Shown here piece by piece: positions 16,126 through 22,776 of a stretch of 32,278 bases of DNA. Within the stretch, counting starts at the first letter, position 1. Every line of letters begins with the position of its first letter. The position numbers and the translations under genes are program-made. The stretch is taken from assembly GCA_963557065.1 (NCBI GenBank), contig CAUWCT010000054.1:1-32278 (forward strand), written 5' to 3'. Source of the stretch: UMGS1370 sp963557065 (GTDB lineage: Bacteria > Bacillota > Clostridia > Lachnospirales > Lachnospiraceae). Below the pieces are notes generated by a model. The model ran no database searches. It was given only the letters and a program-made list of their open reading frames with translations, and was not told the DNA's origin.

Positions 16126-16160
16126 AACAGTTCAGCCTTGCCCGTTTGCAACGGACAAGA
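16126..16160 (+). repeat. Partial copy of the dispersed palindromic element
   Basis: TAACAGTTCAGCCTTG at 16125-16140 and the following hairpin CCGTTTGCAACGG with GACAAGAAG match the outer arm and the third hairpin of the element at 32093-32231 (in reverse orientation). The 20-nt inner palindrome is missing. It sits between rubrerythrin and the phosphoesterase RBS. Confidence 0.65.
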
Positions 16161-16182
16161 AGCTCACAAGAGGATTCTACAG

Positions 16183-17055
16183 ATGAAAAAACGTAAGACA
16201 GCAATAGCAGCAGGAGTTTTGGCAGCAGGTCTGGGAACGGCTTTCGCGGTCCGCTCCCAGTACGAAAGAGACTCTCTGTCAGCAGATGAGATTTCGGTAG
16301 TCTCTTCCAAAATACAACACCCCAGACGGATGGTTTTTTTATCCGATCTTCACAATAAGGAATTTGGCCCCAAAAATTTGCGGCTGATTCATGCAATTAA
16401 CCAGATAAAGCCGGATGCGGTTTTAATCGGCGGCGACATGATGGTCAGTAAAGTCGGGACTTGTACGGAAGTTCCCTTAACCCTCATTAAAAAACTGACT
16501 GACCGCTATCCCGTTTATTACGCCAATGGCAATCACGAAAACCGCATGGTCTGGGAACGGCATATTTACAAAGATCAGTACGAAGTTTACCGAAAACAGT
16601 TAAAATCCATGGGAGTGATCTATCTGGAAAACGAATCTGTCCGGTTTGGAGATGATTTGGTGATAAGCGGTGTGGATTTGGAAAAAAAATATTATCGGAA
16701 GCTTTTTTTGGAAAAACCGGAACCGCTGCCTGGCCATTATCTGGAACACCGACTGGGAAAAGCAGATGCAGACAGATTTCAGATTTTATTAATCCACTCC
16801 CCAATGTATTGGCAGCAGTGCGCTGCATGGGGAGCGGATTTGACTCTTTCCGGCCATTTTCATGGAGGAACCATTCGCATTCCGGGGCTTGGGGGAGTGA
16901 TGACGCCCCAATACCAGTTTTTTCTGCCATGGTGCGCCGGAACCTTTGAAAAAAACGGGAAAAAGATGGTGGTGAGCAGGGGACTGGGCACCCATTCAAT
17001 CAATATCCGGATCAACAACAAACCCCAGCTAATCGTGCTGAATTTGCAGCCGTAA
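16183..17055 (+). CDS. Membrane-anchored metallophosphoesterase
   Basis: This 290-residue calcineurin-like phosphoesterase carries the five metal-site motifs in order: FLSDLHNKEFG (DxH), IGGDMM (GD), ANGNHENR (GNHE), LIHSPMY (H) and LSGHFHGG (GHxH). The first about 20 residues after a KKRK start are hydrophobic (TAIAAGVLAAGLGTAFAV), giving a single N-terminal membrane anchor with the domain likely outside the cytoplasm. The closing region RGLGTHSINIRINNKPQLIV is typical of YkuE/YaeI-type enzymes. The substrate is unknown. I chose ATG 16183, which has AAGAGGA 8 nt upstream, rather than the upstream frame opening that lies in the repeat. It converges on the PBECR4-like gene. Confidence 0.9.
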   Translation: MKKRKTAIAAGVLAAGLGTAFAVRSQYERDSLSADEISVVSSKIQHPRRMVFLSDLHNKEFGPKNLRLIHAINQIKPDAVLIGGDMMVSKVGTCTEVPLTLIKKLTDRYPVYYANGNHENRMVWERHIYKDQYEVYRKQLKSMGVIYLENESVRFGDDLVISGVDLEKKYYRKLFLEKPEPLPGHYLEHRLGKADADRFQILLIHSPMYWQQCAAWGADLTLSGHFHGGTIRIPGLGGVMTPQYQFFLPWCAGTFEKNGKKMVVSRGLGTHSINIRINNKPQLIVLNLQP

Positions 17056-17125
17056 CCGTTTACTCATATGAGATAAAAAAGTAAAAGAAGTGTAAAAAAT
17101 TTGCCGATCCTATTCTGGTTAGCCT

Positions 17126-17713
17126 CTACCCTATTGCTTTGGGAGTGAGCCGGTCGTATTGGACGATGGTTTCACCGGTGGACAGATACGTTTTTTCCTT
17201 ATACAAGAGCGTATAAAGTGTCTGGCTTTTGGTATAATCCATTTGTTCTTTTGGGAAGAAAGAACGACAGAAATAAGTTCTTGTATTCTTCACTTCTGCA
17301 ATAAAAACATAAATTTCTGTACCTTCATGAGGGGTGGATAATAAGTAATCCGCATCAATCAAAGAAAACTGATTGAGTTTGTTGTTATATCGAAAAATCA
17401 GATTATTCTGATCCAAAATTGTTTCAAATTTTGTAAAGGGATCAAACCGTTTGCGAATCATATGGAAATATGTACTCTTGGAGATAAAGTCATAGGTAAG
17501 TCTGTGATTTAGAATATTTTCAAAAACTTCGGCCCGGTTTGCTCTGGAAATTCTTAAATCCCTCAACTTATGTAATCCGATTAGATGGTGAAAGTAAACT
17601 GGTTCAAAACAAATGTGCAGTTCTGTCAGTTTCCCTTTGCGTCCCAATATAATTTTATATGACACATCCAGCAGCTTTTGGTAAGCAGCTGCACATTCAT
17701 AAAGTTTATCCAT
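17126..17713 (-). CDS. PBECR4-like nuclease domain protein
   Basis: This 195-residue protein resembles the PBECR4 group of BECR-fold (Barnase-EndoU-ColicinE5/D-RelE) nucleases, described from phage and mobile-element polyvalent proteins. The key cue is the N-terminal pattern CFEPVYFHHLIGLHKLRDL near residues 35-53, with the H-H-L-x-G-L-H-K-L core. RKRFDPFTKFETIL, the strand-rich middle and TYFCRSFFPKEQMDY are also compatible. No signal peptide or membrane segment is seen. The ATG has AGAGGTGA 7 nt upstream. A structured RNA with its own consensus promoter and terminator lies directly upstream, so translation needs terminator read-through, the arrangement of RNA-antitoxin/toxin loci. A toxic or defensive RNase role is inference; catalytic residues are not assigned. 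Confidence 0.7.
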   Translation of the reverse strand: MDKLYECAAAYQKLLDVSYKIILGRKGKLTELHICFEPVYFHHLIGLHKLRDLRISRANRAEVFENILNHRLTYDFISKSTYFHMIRKRFDPFTKFETILDQNNLIFRYNNKLNQFSLIDADYLLSTPHEGTEIYVFIAEVKNTRTYFCRSFFPKEQMDYTKSQTLYTLLYKEKTYLSTGETIVQYDRLTPKAIG

Positions 17714-17732
17714 AAAGTCACCTCTTTATCTA

Positions 17733-17767
17733 AAAGGAAAGCCGCCTTGCGTGAGCAAGGCGGCTTT
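17733..17767 (-). terminator. Strong terminator between structured RNA and PBECR4-like gene
   Basis: A perfect 13-bp stem, AAAGCCGCCTTGC with GCAAGGCGGCTTT, closes a 4-nt loop (17738-17767). On the minus strand it is followed by CCTTTT. Its end lies about 20 nt before the nuclease start codon. Confidence 0.9.
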
Positions 17768-17909
17768 GAGCATTTTCTTTCGGCTTTACAGCCTACTCCG
17801 GTTTGAGGTTTCACTGCACAACCCCTCTCGAAAGCTCCGCATAGCAAGGCTTTCCGGTACGCTACTATGCTTCAACGCTTGGACAGACACACGTCGTTGC
17901 CTGCCTTGT
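17733..17909 (-). ncRNA. Compact structured noncoding RNA upstream of the PBECR4-like gene
   Basis: The RNA of about 175 nt runs from a consensus promoter to a strong terminator. Helices in plus coordinates: 17895-17899 with 17873-17877; 17865-17870 with 17839-17844 (GCATAG/CTATGC); 17829-17834 with 17777-17782 (CGAAAG/CTTTCG in plus), which encloses two hairpins, 17820-17827 with 17805-17811 and 17790-17793 with 17782-17785 (GGCT-GTAA-AGCC type). That is a three-way junction plus a two-hairpin 5' domain. No tandem repeats of the classic type III antitoxin kind are seen. It is richer in G+C than the flanking genes. A Cys-rich frame inside it (17626-17847) crosses the terminator and is not credible as a gene. 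The RNA class is not recognised. Confidence 0.75.
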
Positions 17910-17915
17910 ACTATT

Positions 17916-17944
17916 ATTATACGCGGCAAACGAAAATATGTCAA
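17916..17944 (-). promoter_or_regulatory. Consensus sigma-A promoter of the structured RNA
   Basis: On the minus strand TTGACA (17944-17939), exactly 17 nt, then TATAAT (17921-17916). Both hexamers are perfect consensus, the strongest promoter seen in the window, implying abundant RNA. Predicted start is near 17909. Confidence 0.9.
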
Positions 17945-17951
17945 TTCCCCA

Positions 17952-17965
17952 GTAACAGTTCAGCC
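17952..17965 (+). repeat. Fragment of the dispersed repeat (GTAACAGTTCAGCC)
   Basis: The same 14-bp arm occurs at 32087-32100, in reverse at 37-50, and minus its first base at 16126. Here it lies between the two divergent promoters, at the left edge of the AT-rich island. Confidence 0.6.
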
Positions 17966-17975
17966 ATGCAAAATG

Positions 17976-18032
17976 TGTCAACTAATATTGACAATATTAT
18001 AATATATGTTATAATTATAACATATATTATAA
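17976..18032 (+). promoter_or_regulatory. Promoter with 36-bp palindrome over the -10 box
   Basis: TTGACA (17988-17993), 16-nt spacer with extended TG, TATAAT (18010-18015). A perfect 36-bp AT-only-centred palindrome spans 17997-18032 and ends at the RBS AAAGGAGG. A second dyad, TGTCAA-N6-TTGACA (17976-17993), overlaps the -35. The layout suggests tight repressor control, but the palindrome could also be a cruciform or RNA hairpin hiding the RBS. Confidence 0.7.
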
Positions 18033-18048
18033 AGGAGGTCGATATATA

Positions 18049-18390
18049 ATGGTAATATAAAATTTTGAGTTTAATATTAACGAATTTGTAGATACAGACA
18101 CTATTACTAATACACATGCCAAATGGCAAGTTCAAACTCAGGCATTATTACGTGATTATCAAAATGGTATCACAAAGCCAGACCCAAATTGTAAATATAC
18201 TGTATCTGTTATGAAAGGAAATAAAGCTCTTGCAAGTTATACCGGAAAAGCAGATAATAAATTAGGTGGGTTAACATTCTCTAAAATGCCTATAAATGAA
18301 GAATTATATATTCGAGTTATGGTAATAAGTTCCCATGATCCCTATTATTTCCTTTATGGACATGGTGAAACTCGGTTTATAGACGAATAA
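18049..18390 (+). pseudogene. Small protein gene interrupted by a stop at codon 4
   Basis: An ATG at 18049 follows a strong RBS (AAAGGAGG, 18031-18038) and reads M-V-I-stop (TAA 18058-18060). The same frame then stays open for 109 codons to 18390 (NFEFNINEFVDTD ... HGETRFIDE). No alternative ATG, GTG or TTG with an RBS restores the N terminus. The strong promoter and RBS and the coding-like remainder suggest a recently inactivated gene, or a base-calling error. The encoded sequence has no signal peptide, and I do not recognise its family. It is very AT-rich, unlike the neighbouring operons, and is followed by a terminator. Confidence 0.65.
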
Positions 18391-18418
18391 ATGTTTGAAT
18401 TATATATTTTATAAATTG

Positions 18419-18454
18419 GTGAAGCCTAAATTATATTTAGGCTTCACTTGCTTT
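18419..18454 (+). terminator. Terminator inside the AT-rich island
   Basis: GTGAAGCCTAAAT (18419-18431) pairs perfectly with ATTTAGGCTTCAC (18435-18447) around a 3-nt loop, followed by TTGCTTT. It separates the broken gene from the lipoprotein gene. Confidence 0.85.
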
Positions 18455-18476
18455 AATACATAGAAAGAGGCCCTTT

Positions 18477-18989
18477 ATGAAAAAAATAGTAATGTTCATA
18501 TTGATGATATTTATATTACAAGGATGTCATACAAAACAACAACTTCCAGATTCCACAATTACTAATATTTCTCAAAGTAAAGCATCTGCAATTATAAGTA
18601 TTAATAATGATATCCTTTCAAAAAGTGTACCTGAATATTCTGATATACACGATATTGGTATACCACCCAAAACAGGTCAATCAGTGATATTACGAATTAC
18701 TCAGGAAGAATTTTTAGCTATTACCCAAGAAGAATTAGTAGATTATTTAAGTAACAAAAAAGAATGTACACATCATGATTGGCATGCAATAGTAATTGAC
18801 AATGATAATGCCATTTTATGCTCATATAATCAAAATGAATTTATTTATGGCAAATGGAATGAAAACCTAGGAATTACAGAGAAATTAATTGCATCTGAGG
18901 ACCCTAGTGAAATTTATTCCTCAATAGTTCAACTTAAATTACACTCCGGAATTCAAGCAGCAGATTGTGGACTGTATAATGCCGGATAA
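18477..18989 (+). CDS. Small putative lipoprotein of unknown function
   Basis: This 170-residue protein begins MKKIVMFILMIFILQGCHTK: a short positively charged start, a hydrophobic core and a lipobox (L-Q-G-C, Cys17), so it should be lipid-anchored outside the membrane. The remainder (ITQEEFLAITQEELVDYLSN, then a CTHHDWHAIVIDNDNAILC region) has no family I recognise. AAAGAGG lies 6 nt before the ATG. It is AT-rich like the broken gene upstream and probably came with it. It could be an immunity-like or surface protein, which is speculation. Confidence 0.75.
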   Translation: MKKIVMFILMIFILQGCHTKQQLPDSTITNISQSKASAIISINNDILSKSVPEYSDIHDIGIPPKTGQSVILRITQEEFLAITQEELVDYLSNKKECTHHDWHAIVIDNDNAILCSYNQNEFIYGKWNENLGITEKLIASEDPSEIYSSIVQLKLHSGIQAADCGLYNAG

Positions 18990-19013
18990 CACAAACGTTT
19001 GCCTAAAACTTCC

Positions 19014-19042
19014 TTGATTTTCGGAGGAAATTTGCGTAAAAT
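19014..19042 (+). promoter_or_regulatory. Promoter of the nickel-transport/lar operon leader
   Basis: TTGATT (19014-19019), 17-nt spacer, TAAAAT (19037-19042). The predicted start near 19049 gives a leader of about 180 nt before the first gene. Confidence 0.6.
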
Positions 19043-19048
19043 AAAAGC

Positions 19049-19169
19049 AACCGGCGGCCGAAGCCTCCAAATCAGAACAGACCAGAGAAAGCGATTTGTA
19101 TTATCATAATCATACCAGGAAGGTATTTCCATTCTTTAAAAGGATGGGCTGCTTTTCTGGTATTTTTTT
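19049..19169 (+). promoter_or_regulatory. Candidate attenuator or riboswitch leader
   Basis: A terminator is formed by ATACCAG (19112-19118) and CTGGTAT (19157-19163), with an inner CCATT/GGATGG pairing and a 7-T tract to 19169. Its 3' arm GCTTTTCTGGT (19151-19161) can alternatively pair with ACCAGAGAAAGC (19081-19092), which lies inside a hairpin closed by CAAATC (19068-19073) and GATTTG (19093-19098). These pairings are mutually exclusive, as in attenuators and riboswitches. It does not resemble the NiCo (czcD) riboswitch as I know it. The ligand is unknown; nickel or cofactor status is a guess from the genes controlled. Confidence 0.55.
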
Positions 19170-19227
19170 GTCACAGCATTCATTGAAAAGCATTTGACCC
19201 TAACATATTAAATTGAGGAGAATCAGG

Positions 19228-20916
19228 ATGAAAATAAAAACAATGAAAACAGCCGTTCTGGCTGCAGCTATGACTGCGGCTCTGGCAGGATGCGGCAGTT
19301 TAGAGCAAAGTACAGAAGGAAAAAATACAGATGGACAGAATACAGAAGCACAAAATACAGAGGTACAGAGTGCAGAAGCGCAAGATACAGAACCACAGGA
19401 TGCAGAACCGGCGGCAAAAGACAGTGTGGTGGTAGTGATGACGCAAAATTCCGAGCCGGAGGCAGGATTTGATCCGGCTTACGGCTGGGGCGCCGGAGAA
19501 CATGTTCATGAGCCGTTAATTCAGAGTACCCTGACTGTTACGAAAGCCGATTTATCTATCGGATATGATCTGGCAACGGATATGACATGCAGCGAGGATG
19601 GGCTTTTATGGACAGTAGACATTCGCAGCGACGTATCGTTTACGGATGGGGAAAAGCTGGATGCAGAAGATGTGGCTTTTACATATAACACCCTTCGGGA
19701 TACCAGTTCCGTTAATGATTTTACCATGTTAAAAGAGGCAGTGGCAAAAGATGAAGATACTGTGGAATTTCATATGAACCGCCCCTATTCCATATGGCCT
19801 TATACCATGGCGGTTGTGGGCATTGTCCCGGAACACGCCTATGGGCCGGAATACGGACAGAATCCGGTAGGGTCCGGAAGGTATATGCTGAAACAGTGGG
19901 ATAAAGGCCAGCAGGTGATTTTTGAGGCCAATCCGAATTATTACGGCCAGTCTCCCAACATGAAGAAAGTAACCGTTCTGTTTATGGAAGAAGATGCAGC
20001 TTATGCAGCAGTGATGTCAGGACAGGCGGATTTGGCTTATACAGCAGCTTCCTATGCAGAAAGTCCGGTAGAGGGCTATCAGCTTTTGGATTGCAAAACG
20101 GTAGATAATCGGGGAATGAATCTTCCGGCAGTGCCTGTACAGACACTGGAAAACGGGCAGGAAGTGGGCAATGATCTGACCTGTGATGTAAATGTGCGGC
20201 GTGCTATCAACTTGGCGATTGACAGAGAGACGTTAATTGCCAATGTGCTGGATGGTTATGGGACTCCGGCATACAGTGTGTGCGACAAAATGCCCTGGTA
20301 TTATGAGGGCAGTAAAGTAGAGTATGACTTAGAGCAGGCAAAAATGCTGATGGAAGAGGCCGGATGGCTGGAGGGCAGCGATGGGATTCGGGAAAAAGAC
20401 GGAGAAAAGGCAGTTCTTACTATCGGTTATCCGTCAGGAGATTCTGTCCGTCAGGCCATGGCGTCTGAGACAGCCAATCAACTGAAAAATCTGGGGATTG
20501 ACGCATCGACCAAAGGACTTAGCTGGGATGAGGCGTATACGTTTGCCTATACACAGCCGCTGATGTGGGGCTGGGGCGCCCATACTCCTATGGAACTTTA
20601 CAATATTTACCATACAGATCCGGAGACTGGAACTGCCCAGTATTCTCCTTATTCCAATGAGACAGTAGATCAGTACATGGATGAAGCCCTGGCGGCATCA
20701 AACCTGGAAGAATCTTATGAATTATGGAAAAAAGCACAGTGGGACGGAACTGTTGGCATCACCCAGGAAGGAGACATTCCATGGATTTGGCTGGCGAATG
20801 TAGATCATCTTTACTGGGTGAGGGACGGACTTACTGTGGCAGAACAGAAACTTCATCCCCATGGACATGGCTGGTCCATTGTAAACAATGTTGATTTGTG
20901 GAGTTGGGAAAATTAA
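19228..20916 (+). CDS. ABC transporter substrate-binding lipoprotein, nickel/peptide (SBP family 5)
   Basis: This 562-residue exported lipoprotein has the lipobox LAGC (Cys about 22) after a signal peptide. A low-complexity linker built from five-residue units (NTEAQ, NTEVQ, SAEAQ, DTEPQ) covers about residues 28-61. The SBP_bac_5 domain follows (EHVHEPLIQSTLTVTKAD, DGEKLDAEDVAFTYNTLRD, VGSGRYMLKQW, VRRAINLAIDRETL, near the end HLYWVRDGL). The C terminus contains HPHGHGW, a possible metal site. Members bind peptides, nickel or nickel chelates; linkage to larBCE favours nickel. The ATG at 19228 has GAGGAG 7 nt upstream; the frame opens earlier at a TTG. Its stop overlaps the first permease start. 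Confidence 0.88.
   Translation: MKIKTMKTAVLAAAMTAALAGCGSLEQSTEGKNTDGQNTEAQNTEVQSAEAQDTEPQDAEPAAKDSVVVVMTQNSEPEAGFDPAYGWGAGEHVHEPLIQSTLTVTKADLSIGYDLATDMTCSEDGLLWTVDIRSDVSFTDGEKLDAEDVAFTYNTLRDTSSVNDFTMLKEAVAKDEDTVEFHMNRPYSIWPYTMAVVGIVPEHAYGPEYGQNPVGSGRYMLKQWDKGQQVIFEANPNYYGQSPNMKKVTVLFMEEDAAYAAVMSGQADLAYTAASYAESPVEGYQLLDCKTVDNRGMNLPAVPVQTLENGQEVGNDLTCDVNVRRAINLAIDRETLIANVLDGYGTPAYSVCDKMPWYYEGSKVEYDLEQAKMLMEEAGWLEGSDGIREKDGEKAVLTIGYPSGDSVRQAMASETANQLKNLGIDASTKGLSWDEAYTFAYTQPLMWGWGAHTPMELYNIYHTDPETGTAQYSPYSNETVDQYMDEALAASNLEESYELWKKAQWDGTVGITQEGDIPWIWLANVDHLYWVRDGLTVAEQKLHPHGHGWSIVNNVDLWSWEN
19309..19410 (+). repeat. 15-bp tandem repeat in the binding-protein linker
   Basis: About 6.8 diverged 15-bp units, best seen in AATACAGAAGCACAA and AATACAGAGGTACAG, encode the five-residue linker repeats. 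Such repeats can change copy number without breaking the frame. Confidence 0.75.
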
Positions 20917-21908
20917 TGAGACAGAAGCAGATATATGCAGGAGTGAGGGGAATCCTCAGGGTCATTCTTTTGGTGTTTGCAGTCAGCGGAGCGGCATTTT
21001 TTCTTCTTGCCGTTTCCCCCATTGACCCTCTGCAAAGCAATGTAGGTCAGGCGGCATTAGGGTCCATGAGCCCGGAACAGATAGAAAAACTGCAGGCATA
21101 CTGGGGTATGAACGTTCCTATGTTGGAGCGGTTTTTTACATGGGCTTCGGATTTTATCCGGGGAGATATGGGTATCTCTTTGCTGTACCGCAGGCCGGTT
21201 TCGGAGATTATCTGGGAAAAAGCAGTGAATTCTCTGGGCATGATGGCAGCAGCCTGGCTGATTTCCGGAGTGCTTGGCTTTTTTCTGGGGATTTGGGCAG
21301 GGATGCACAGAGGAAAATGGCAGGATAAGGCGGTGACGGGCTACAGTCTGTTTATGGCCAGTATGCCGGCATTTTTCCTGGCCCTTCTGCTTCTTGTAGT
21401 ATTTGCTGTGTGGCTGAAGATTCTGCCGGTGGGGTTTGCAGTTCCCATCGGTCAGGAAGCCGCCCAGGTCAGTTTGAAAGATCGGGTGTTCCATGCCATT
21501 CTTCCGGCGGCGGCATTAAGCCTTACAGGGATTTCCAATATCGCCCTTCACACCAGAGAAAAAACCATTGAGGTATTAGAAAGTGACTATGTGCTCTTTG
21601 CCCGCGCCAGAGGAGACAGTCTGGGAAGAATTGTAAGGCGTCACTGCCTGCGCAATATTGCCCTTCCTGCAATGACGCTGCAGTTTGCATCCATCAGCGA
21701 AATTTTCGGCGGTTCTGTATTGGTAGAGCAGGTGTTTTCTTATCCGGGGCTGGGTCAGGCAGCGGTTGCCGCCGGTTTGGGAAGCGATGTTCCTCTGCTT
21801 CTTGGGATTACTGTATTCAGTGCAGTAATTGTATTTGGAGGAAATGCTCTGGCAAACTTCCTTTATGGAGTCATTGATCCGAGAATGAAAAAGGGGGAGA
21901 GGCGATGA
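20916..21908 (+). CDS. ABC transporter permease, NikB/DppB type
   Basis: This inner-membrane subunit of about 330 residues has a hydrophobic N terminus, then the BPD_transp_1 domain with several membrane helices. ARARGDSLGRIVRRHCLRNIALP is the EAA loop that contacts the ATPases (key: A-R-x-x-G, about 20 residues before the P). The usual motif VLVEQVFSYPGLG follows and the C terminus is GNALANFLYGVIDPRMK. The ATG overlaps the preceding stop (TAATG), so translation is coupled; the upstream frame extension to 20898 lies within the binding-protein gene. It overlaps the second permease by 4 bp. Confidence 0.9.
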   Translation: MRQKQIYAGVRGILRVILLVFAVSGAAFFLLAVSPIDPLQSNVGQAALGSMSPEQIEKLQAYWGMNVPMLERFFTWASDFIRGDMGISLLYRRPVSEIIWEKAVNSLGMMAAAWLISGVLGFFLGIWAGMHRGKWQDKAVTGYSLFMASMPAFFLALLLLVVFAVWLKILPVGFAVPIGQEAAQVSLKDRVFHAILPAAALSLTGISNIALHTREKTIEVLESDYVLFARARGDSLGRIVRRHCLRNIALPAMTLQFASISEIFGGSVLVEQVFSYPGLGQAAVAAGLGSDVPLLLGITVFSAVIVFGGNALANFLYGVIDPRMKKGERR

Positions 21909-22726
21909 AACAGAACCGAAGGGCAAAAACCATTGGCTGGCTGATGATTTCACTGGCCTTTTTGACTTTGATTACCGTTCTGGGATTTTTGTGGAAAGAA
22001 GAAGCCCTTGTAACTGATTTTTCCAGAAAAAATCTGGCTCCCTGCAAAGAATATTTATTTGGCACAGATTTTATGGGCAGGGATATGTTTGTTCGGACGA
22101 TTACCGGACTTTCTTTAAGTATCCGGCTGGGAGTCATTACTGCGGCATCCAGCGCCGTATTTGCAGGAATCCTTGGAATCTGCGGTGCAGTTATGGGAAA
22201 ATGGGCGGATGCCGCCATTACCTTTCTCATCGATCTGGTAATGGGAATCCCTCATATTCTGCTGCTGATCTTGATTTCCTATGCCTGCGGCAAGGGATTC
22301 TGGGGCGTAGTGATTGGAATTACGCTGACCCACTGGACTTCGCTGGCCCGCCTTATCAGAGGGGAGGTCATGCAGCTTCGCCAGAGCGTTTACATCCAGA
22401 TTGCATCCCATTTGGGCATGAGCAGATTTCAGATAGCCGTAAAACACATGATTCCCCACCTGCTGCCCCAGTTTTTTACCGGGCTGATTTTACTGTTTCC
22501 CCACGCCATTCTCCATGAGGCCAGTATTACCTTTCTGGGGTTTGGGCTGTCTCCGGAAGAACCGGCAATCGGCGTGATTTTGTCAGAGAGCATGAAGTAT
22601 CTTGCCATGGGAAAATGGTGGCTGGCTCTGTTTCCGGGAGGAATGCTGATGCTCTGTGTGGTGCTGTTCCATATGCTGGGGGACAGTATTTGCAAGCTGC
22701 TTGATCCGGCCAGTGTCCATGAGTAG
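21905..22726 (+). CDS. ABC transporter permease, NikC/DppC type
   Basis: The protein has 273 residues. An N-terminal membrane segment (WLMISLAFLTLITVLGFLW) is followed by the characteristic F-G-T-D-x-x-G-R-D motif (LFGTDFMGRDMFVR), which marks the DppC/NikC class, and then a BPD_transp_1 domain. The EAA loop reads ASHLGMSRFQIAVKHMIPHL, and the motif EASITFLGFGLSPEEPAIG is standard for this class. GGGGGAGAG precedes the ATG, which overlaps the previous gene (ATGA). With the first permease it forms the channel of the importer. Confidence 0.92.
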   Translation: MKQNRRAKTIGWLMISLAFLTLITVLGFLWKEEALVTDFSRKNLAPCKEYLFGTDFMGRDMFVRTITGLSLSIRLGVITAASSAVFAGILGICGAVMGKWADAAITFLIDLVMGIPHILLLILISYACGKGFWGVVIGITLTHWTSLARLIRGEVMQLRQSVYIQIASHLGMSRFQIAVKHMIPHLLPQFFTGLILLFPHAILHEASITFLGFGLSPEEPAIGVILSESMKYLAMGKWWLALFPGGMLMLCVVLFHMLGDSICKLLDPASVHE

Positions 22727-22776
22727 TAAGAAGGTGCAGGGGTGAACGATTACGATTTTAAGAAGAGGAGACCAGG

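Noticed and set aside
17626..17847. Minus-strand 73-codon frame rich in Cys/Lys overlapping the structured RNA
   Set aside because: It crosses the terminator stem and the start of the nuclease gene, has no RBS, and is explained by the RNA helices.
17126..17944. Classic type III toxin-antitoxin (ToxIN/CptIN/TenpIN)
   Set aside because: The RNA shows no tandem repeats and the protein pattern fits PBECR4 rather than ToxN; only the gene order is alike.
19183..19211. Promoter TTGAAA-17-TATTAA just before the binding-protein gene
   Set aside because: The start of transcription would fall inside or after the RBS; the upstream promoter at 19014 is more workable.
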